In this document: in pieces, positions 57,101-64,000 of the stretch
Numbering within the stretch: the first letter of the stretch is position 1
Layout: each line of letters begins with the position of its first letter
Source of the DNA: Aphelocoma coerulescens
Lineage: Eukaryota > Chordata > Aves > Passeriformes > Corvidae
Reading direction: 5' to 3'
Length of the DNA: 64,000 nucleotides
NCBI RefSeq assembly: GCF_041296385.1
Contig: NC_091014.1
Location: forward strand, 14,607,578 to 14,671,577
Translations under genes and position numbers: made by a program
The notes under the pieces: generated by a model
Seen by the model: the letters and a program-made list of their open reading frames with translations, nothing else
Database searches by the model: none
What the model was told of the DNA's origin: nothing

Positions 57101-60100
57101 GGAGGCCCCAAATTTAAATATTAAGTGCTTTCCTGATGGATACTGGCATTATCAGGCAGCTTGCACATTTAAGCTACCTGAGCCAGCAACATTTCTTAGT
57201 ACCCAGCACGCAGAAACCGCCTAGTCTGGAATGTGTTTTGGGACTAAAACTTTAAAATGCAGAAACAAGAGTCCAATCTGTTGGGAGTATACATGTTTCT
57301 TGCTAAAGCTGTGCGGGCCTAAAATAGTGCTAAAATTAATTTTGTTTCCTTGTACTGCTAGGTAGGTCAACATGCAGGGTTTTTTCCCCACCTAGAAACA
57401 AGGCTACAGCTTCGGCAATTCAGCACCAACAAAACCAGAAGAGACTTCAGGCAAAAAACTTTAACCCAATAAAATACCAGCATGTATATTTGAGTGGCAG
57501 CTGTATGAAGTGTTCCAGCTTTTTCTGTATCTGTACATTAATCTCACTCTGAACCCCAAATCAGGTTTCTTTTGTTTCAGTACCATGGATATTTCAGCAG
57601 CAAAGGACAGAAGAGGGGTGTTAGCGAAATGCAAGTCAGAATGCTTGGGACAGCCAAAATTGTACTGATTTTGCCTGTAGAGATTATTTCAGAAAAATCT
57701 CTGAAGCTCTAACTGATCGTTTCTGCAGACATCTTACCTTCAGCAGAAAAGAAGAGAGGGGACCCAGATTTCTATGAATTCCGAATATCCTGACTCAACT
57801 CCTCCAACAGATCAAGCATCTGATTAAAACACACTCTACAAAGCTGTGTTAGGGGCGTATAAGACAATCCTTTTACTCTTGAAGTATTACAGACCTTCAT
57901 AAATAAATCAAATTGTTGTACTGAGGAAGCTCTGACTAACAAGTGGTGCTTGACAGACACTCAGTTATGCTTACATTACTCTACAGATGAGACTAATGCC
58001 TCAGCAATCCCAACTTTTCATAGCAGCTCCTCCAGAAACCCCATGGGATTCTGGATTCATATTTAATCTCATGGAAAAATTAGGAATGCTGGTTTACTTG
58101 AGGAGTGCCTTAGTCCTGCACAATCCACTCCTAAATCCCTAAATTAGACTATTATTTTTGGGAAATCCTAGAAGAACTGAGGTATATCCATACCCTGAGA
58201 TAGTCCCTTTTTTCCCTGCTTATCCTCTCCACGTATCAGAATTTGTCCATATTTGAGGCAACGAACAGCTATTCCAGTCCGTTTCACTTGATTTCAGTCA
58301 GTCCTTGCATGAAGTTTGCTCCATCCTACTCATACAGAGATTTATGACAAACAGGGTTTTCTCCCTTTGCATTCTCTATCCAGGCCAAGAAGGTGTTGTT
58401 CATTTAGGTGTCAAAATGTAAGCAAATCACATTTTAAAACCAGCTTCTAACAGCATAAGAAAAGATAACCTACCCTCTGCTTTCTTAGGAAAACACCATC
58501 TTTTCAGAAAGTGTTTATTTAATGTCTAGCACAGGATTTCTTGTTTCTTGGTCAGGCTCCCTAGGGGTAAGACCAGTTTGTCTTAGTAAAGTTGGACTAT
58601 CATAACAACAAAATTAAGAAAAAAGTTCTGTTTCCATTTTAAGTTGGACACAGCTTTCCTGCCGCAAACCTTCTAACCTAAACTATCTAGGCAAGTTGAA
58701 GTAACAAGAAGTGATCCCACAGTCCTTCCAAAATAGCTAGAGTTAATATTGTACAACCATGTAAAACCCAGTCTTTGTTCTCAATTGCTTATAAATGATG
58801 ATTTCAAACACTTGGGCACCTCACCAGTACCATGAGTTCAGCAGTACCACTGCAGGTGGCTCAGGTACTTCATTTAGGTCCACGTCGTGCTTAGGCACTT
58901 CTAAGATAACAAATTAAACTAACCCAGCAAGGAACACACATCCCTCCTCCAACACTGAAAACCTGCAAATCTTCAAGTGAGCTCATGGAGACAACAGATT
59001 TTTTAGTACTTCTGTCATACAACATTTTCCACTGCTCTATGGCTCTAGAAGTTTTTGAGTATTTAAAAATAATATTTACTAATATAATTTAGTGTAATAT
59101 TTAGTAATTTAATAATGCTAAATGATACACAAGAAGTTAATGAATTCACAAGTAAATGATGCAAAAATAGTATTTCTTACAGGAGCAATGCTGCTGTACA
59201 TTGAAGTGGTTTCCGAAGTTTATTACTTTTGTCTTCATACACATGCTACTTCCTTAAGGTGTTACAGGGCCTCAGATGTATCCTTTAACTACTTACAGCA
59301 AACAAGAGCAAATCTGTTGCGTGATGTGTGCAATGCTGCATACACCTTCACAAGCACCCCAACATCATATTTCTTAGCTGTGAAATTCCACAATGACAGG
59401 TACTAGTTGGTATCTCTTACTGACTTAATTCAACTGATAATAAAGGGTTTATTTCAATTAGTCTCACATTAGAATCACTGATTTAGATTTAAATTAAATT
59501 CACATAATTTTCATGTCCTGTGGGTATGCATGTTTTGACAGTACTGCAAGAATGTGCTGCAAGTTGCACAGAAGTTGATTGAAACCGTCAAACCAGTATT
59601 TAATTGCTTGCTGACATGTACCTCAAAAATAGTCCAGAGTGGATTTATCTGAACATACAAAAGTACATGCAGAAAACACATTTTAGTCATCTCCATGCAT
59701 TGAAGAAATACAGGTTTTATTGCTACATTTTTAATTCCTGAATCAAACACTGCAGCTTTTGCCCATCATTTACTCTATGACCACATGTATCGCCTCAGAC
59801 TTAGAGAATTCTCTTCTCTGTATAATGGATATTATAAAATAATACTTCTAAAATTAAAAAATATTTGTAAAAAGTTTTTTAAACATTAAAGATTTCCTTA
59901 CTTATTTTGTTCTGATCCTCAGCCTTTGAAAAACTGTAACATCTGTGCAGTCTCATTAAATACATTTGCTCAGATAACATACAAGAAAAGCAATCCGTAA
60001 GCAATCTGTAAAGTTCACAAAGTTTTTGCAGGAACTTGTATTCAATCTGTTCTCCCTCATCTCCTGAATTCAGCACTGCAGAAGGCAATATTCCGGACAT

Positions 60101-60365
60101 GCAGTCCAGCAGTCCTCACCACTTTTTCCCCACTTAAATCTCATTTTCTGTAATTTACAATTTTTACTTTAATCCTAATCAGTCAGAATGTGTGAAGTTT
60201 TAGAGTTGTCTTCTAGACTTTCTATGTCTTCTGGTAATTTTAACAGGCTTACTTCACACATTAAAACCTACTCTTCACCACATCCCTCTCTAGGGCTGTG
60301 AATTTCTGTTAGAGAACAGCCCTTTTGGGCAAAAAAAAAATTATCATGTTGCCACCAATTCTTAG
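54181..60365 (-). other. ATXN7L1: ATXN7L1 intron, part 3
   Basis: Ordinary AT-rich sequence upstream of the island with respect to ATXN7L1. Short frames (for example 54822-55172 and 59122-59406) have no recognisable domain. Confidence 0.55.
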
Positions 60366-60963
60366 ATCACAGAATGGTTTGGGTTGGCATGGAGATGCCC
60401 TTAAAGTCATCCAGTTCCAACCCCCCTGCCATGGGCAGTGACACCTTTCACTAGATAAGGTTGCCCAAAGCCCCATCCAACCTGGCCTTGAACATTTCCA
60501 GGAATGGGGCAGCCACAGCTTCTCTGGGCAACCTGTGCCAGCGTCTTACATTAAAGAACTTCTTCTAATAGCTAATCTTAACCTGCCCTCTTTCAGTTTG
60601 AAGCCATTCCCCCCGGTTCTGTCACTACACGATCTTGTAAAAAGTCTCTCTCCAGCTTTCCTGTAGCCCCCCAAGTACTGGAAGATGCTCCAAGTTGTTG
60701 CCAGAACCTTCTCTTCTCCAGGCTGAACAAACCCAGCTTTCTCAGTCTGTCTACACAGCAGAGGTGCCTCAGCCTTCTGATCATTCTTTGTGGCCCTCCT
60801 CTGGATTTGCCCCAACAGGTCTATGTCCACATTATATTGAGGGCCTCAGATCTAGATGCAGTACTCCTGGTGGGGTCTTCTGAGAGCAGAGTAGATGGGG
60901 AGAATCACCTTCCTCAACCTGCTGCCCACACTCCTTTTTATGCAGCTGAGGATATGGTTGCCA
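60366..60963 (-). mobile_element. CR1-type LINE, 5'-truncated 3' end
   Basis: The plus strand opens with tcacagaatggtttgggttgg, the reverse complement of the CR1 3' terminus, then ttaaagtcatccagttccaa, ggccttgaacatttccagga, and cttctcttctccaggctgaa. These are the ordered landmarks of the last ~600 bases of CR1. The copy is therefore on the minus strand, 5'-truncated near 60963. It is better preserved than the other two CR1 fragments and so probably younger. Short frames in it are relics of ORF2. Confidence 0.93.
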
Positions 60964-63900
60964 ATATATCAATATATTGATGTCAACAGTCTGTAGGTAC
61001 CAACTTAAAAAAAAAAAACAAAACAAAAAAACAACTCAAATCTGAACAGGCACAACCCAGAAAAAGACCACTTTAAGATAAATTCAAATGGTAAATCTTT
61101 CATCTTCAAGGTCAGGTGTCCTTTTCAAAAGATGCTTTTAAGAGCGTAGTTTAGAGAAGACCAGCAGAGCTGAATTAATAATTAATTGTGGCTGCTGTTC
61201 CCTGTGCAAGTGCTACTCTGAACCATGTATTATCCCTGCTTTTGCCTTGCACTGTCTCTGCTACCCTGATGGATGAGCTTAGCTTGCTAAACCAGCAGGA
61301 AACTAACCAAAGAAAGGGTGAAAAGTTGCTAAATCACAAACAAATAGTGAATAGCTTTCTCCTACTATTTGATAGTAAGTTGAATAGTGTCACTACAGGG
61401 TGAGATGAGCCGTGGGGAAGAGGATCCCTGGACTGGGTAGAAAAAGTGAGGTGTGAAGAGCACGCTCTGCCCTCTGCAGCAGCATGCCTTCAGATCCATT
61501 TGGGACACCCTGCCACAGTGATAGTCAACAGAGCTTAGAAGGGGCACTGATGTCACCAACAGAGAAAACATCCCAGAGAGATGATAATGTGTTAAAGCTA
61601 CTGAAGGTTTTGCTGCTGTTGAAACAGGTTCTTGCTTATTTTACAAGGACCATGATTGTCACTTGGTTATCAGTCCTTGCTGTAAAACAGCACCTCTGTA
61701 CCTCATGACCTGTGGCTGCTCTCATAGCTGACTCTCCAACCCATATTGTCCCCTTCCAATCTTTACCAATCAAGGCTCAAAAGTTTATTCTCACAAAAAT
61801 CACTGACCACTGTGCTACTTCAAACAGTGTTATTCTGGAAAACAATGGCAAGTGTGATAATCTGGCACCAATAACCTGATACTTGTATCACACTGACTGG
61901 TCTTAGTTAACCTATCCGCCTTCAGCTATAGCAGCAGAGAGGATGTGACAAATATAGTAAGAATGAGTAACTAACTCTAATATTTTGAGAAATGTGATCA
62001 GGAGTCTGTAAAAAGTCTGTAAAACGAGAGAAAACTTCACTCACTATCTTTGTGCATCACCAAGGAAAAGCACACTTCATTTTCAAGAACAAAACACTAA
62101 AAACACTTAGAGCTGCTGAGCCTACTGGACACTGCAGACCTACTTCATCACTGACTTCTGCATATCTAAGAAAAGACTATTAGAGAAGTAATACAGAATA
62201 TGAGGAATTTGTCATAATGGTCCTCCATGACTTGGGACTTAACACTATTATAATATTAGTACCTTCCTTGAGAGAATAATACAGTTTATTAAAAAAAAAA
62301 TCTAATCCTGACAATGAAAATTCTCTATATCCTAAACTTAAAAATAAAAGCATTTTGCACGTTTAATTTGCCCCAAGTTTGCAAATAAAAGATGAACTAG
62401 AAATACAACAGTTGCAGTATTTACTTAGTAAAACTTAGTTTTGAACTTCCATTTTTTTTTCCAAATCTCAGTTTTAAACCAACTTAGTTACTCAAACCTC
62501 ATCTTTTAATTAAAATAATTATAAAAATAAAGGAATTAAGAAAAATAATCTCACTACATTAAAATGAAGTTCTACACTAAAACAAAGTTTCACTATACCA
62601 AAATAGTCAACATGGAATAAATAAAACATAGGTTGCCCATCAGAAGAAAAAAAAGTGTGAAAGACAGTGTGAAACTGTTAGTAATGTTCATTTGCAGCAC
62701 AAGCAAAGCGATTACTGCATTTCTTACAACACTATATGAATATTCCACACATCAGGAAAAGAAAAATCACTAAAGCAAGAGACATGTGGAAGCCTTTCAA
62801 TAATGTACGAATAGATGGATTACGATCAATGTTAAAAAAGCAAACTGCTACAAGATGAGACCTTTTCTGTAAATGGCTAATCCACATTAATAAAACCACT
62901 ACTAAACATCACTGCAGGTAACAATTTACTTTAGATTAATATCAACTAAGCCAAAATATATTTTAATGTAACAGCATGGGTTACATTTTAAAACTGTTTA
63001 GTCATTTTATCCATCAGCACAACCCAATGTTTCTAGGAACGCAAGTCATTTTTATTAGGCAGCCAGCTGCAGACATTGCTGGAACTACATAAAGTTCCAG
63101 AAAAACTGGGAAAATTACCACTCATATGCTCTCAAAAGCTTCCCGAACACATGAATGGAAGCTGTGTTTGAATGGCAAAAGTCAAACAATTTGGAAACTA
63201 GATTAAAGGAAATAAGTAGTGATTTATTTGCAGTGTATCTTTTCATTCCATATAAAAATGCCTGTGCTTAGTGACAGATTTGGTCCATACAAGAAGGTAC
63301 TACGACAATGATGTATTATGAAATAATCTTAAAAAAAATGAACTAGGAGCAACTGCTTTAAAGAATTACTTTCCTGCAGAGAGCATCAGGGAAGGCAGTG
63401 ATGACTAATGGGGAGAGGCGCTGCTCGGCCAGCTCAGTCCCACAGTGTGGGGGAGGCACTGCATACCAGGGAACACTTGCAGAGAACGTGAAACAGATAC
63501 TCTTGTATTGCAGGGAAAGAAATAGGGCAGTAAAACAAATAACGTTGCTCAGCTTTTCCTCCTGTAGTATTTTTTTAATATAATTAAAATAAACTGCTAA
63601 ATGTCAGTGTAATCTTATGAAAATTCCCTTTACTTTCCTTTTGTAAAGCTAATACTGAATGAGTTTCTTACACATAGAAGTCTATGCTGTATTCATCTAA
63701 AGAATATTAAGCCCAGGTCTCCATGTCCATTCTACATGACAATATGTGCAAAGCCCACATGATAAAATCTTAAATTTTGTAATAATACTGACTCTCAAAC
63801 TTTCATCATTCTTCCTTTTTACATGAAAATCAAACATTTTAAGCCACAGTACAGCTTCCTATAGTTACCGTAGCTGTCATTCTTCAATTTAAACAAGTTA

Positions 63901-64000
63901 TTAATTATTACAGCTTTACCCAGCAAGACTTCTCATGCATATTTCTAGATGATCTAAAGAAATTTCTTGTTCTTAGTTAAAAAAAGCAGAATTTAAATTC
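60964..64000. other. Sequence upstream of the CR1 copy, presumed ATXN7L1 intron
   Basis: AT-rich with scattered short frames. A small GC-richer patch occurs at 63405-63470. No exon, RNA gene or repeat family is recognised up to the window end. Confidence 0.45.

Noticed and set aside
57720..57960. Donor-like GCTGAAG|GTAAG word on the minus strand, considered as an upstream ATXN7L1 exon
   Set aside because: The preceding frame does not contain the expected zinc-finger pattern ending in SH-E, so it does not fit the missing exon.
60546..60883. Several overlapping frames within the CR1 copy
   Set aside because: They are remnants or shadows of LINE ORF2 and not host genes.

Overview
This 64-kb window looks like vertebrate nuclear DNA, most probably from a bird. 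Coding sequence is sparse and split into short exons with GT/AG borders, the introns are AT-rich and CpG-poor, and the recognisable interspersed repeats are CR1-type LINE fragments plus one retroviral-type LTR. No bacterial, phage or CRISPR feature was seen. The species cannot be fixed from the sequence alone.

The only gene I can identify is ATXN7L1 (ataxin-7-like 1), on the minus strand. Nine coding exons were joined by reading frame and splice phase: 37632-37854, 29671-29954, 24744-24826, 23635-23891, 20808-21000, 18439-18560, 14892-15843, 10922-10996 and 7896-7937 (stop). All phases agree across the eight introns. The exons encode 742 residues plus stop. They include the SCA7 zinc-binding domain (exons at 24744 and 23635), a conserved block with RGYYVFDRRW (18439), and a long serine- and lysine-rich tail ending in GRIRTLP. 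A 3'UTR of about 2.6 kb runs down to a poly(A) signal near 5307. The N-terminal exons, which carry most of the first zinc finger, were not found and should lie above 64000.

Layout by region: 1-5290 is intergenic downstream DNA with a CR1 fragment, a TA/CA microsatellite and one unexplained exon-like open frame. 5290-37854 is the ATXN7L1 body. 37855-64000 is intron 5' of the first exon in the window. That intron holds a clear CpG island (about 53500-54180), a weaker CpG-enriched segment (about 43840-44680), a hexanucleotide repeat and a second CR1 copy.

The most useful inference is that the CpG island is an internal ATXN7L1 promoter. A transcript from it, spliced to the exon at 37854, would first meet an in-frame ATG at 37837. 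It would encode 737 residues that keep the SCA7 domain but lack the N-terminal zinc finger. I found no evidence for a wholly new biological system; the findings are regulatory and structural oddities in and around one gene.
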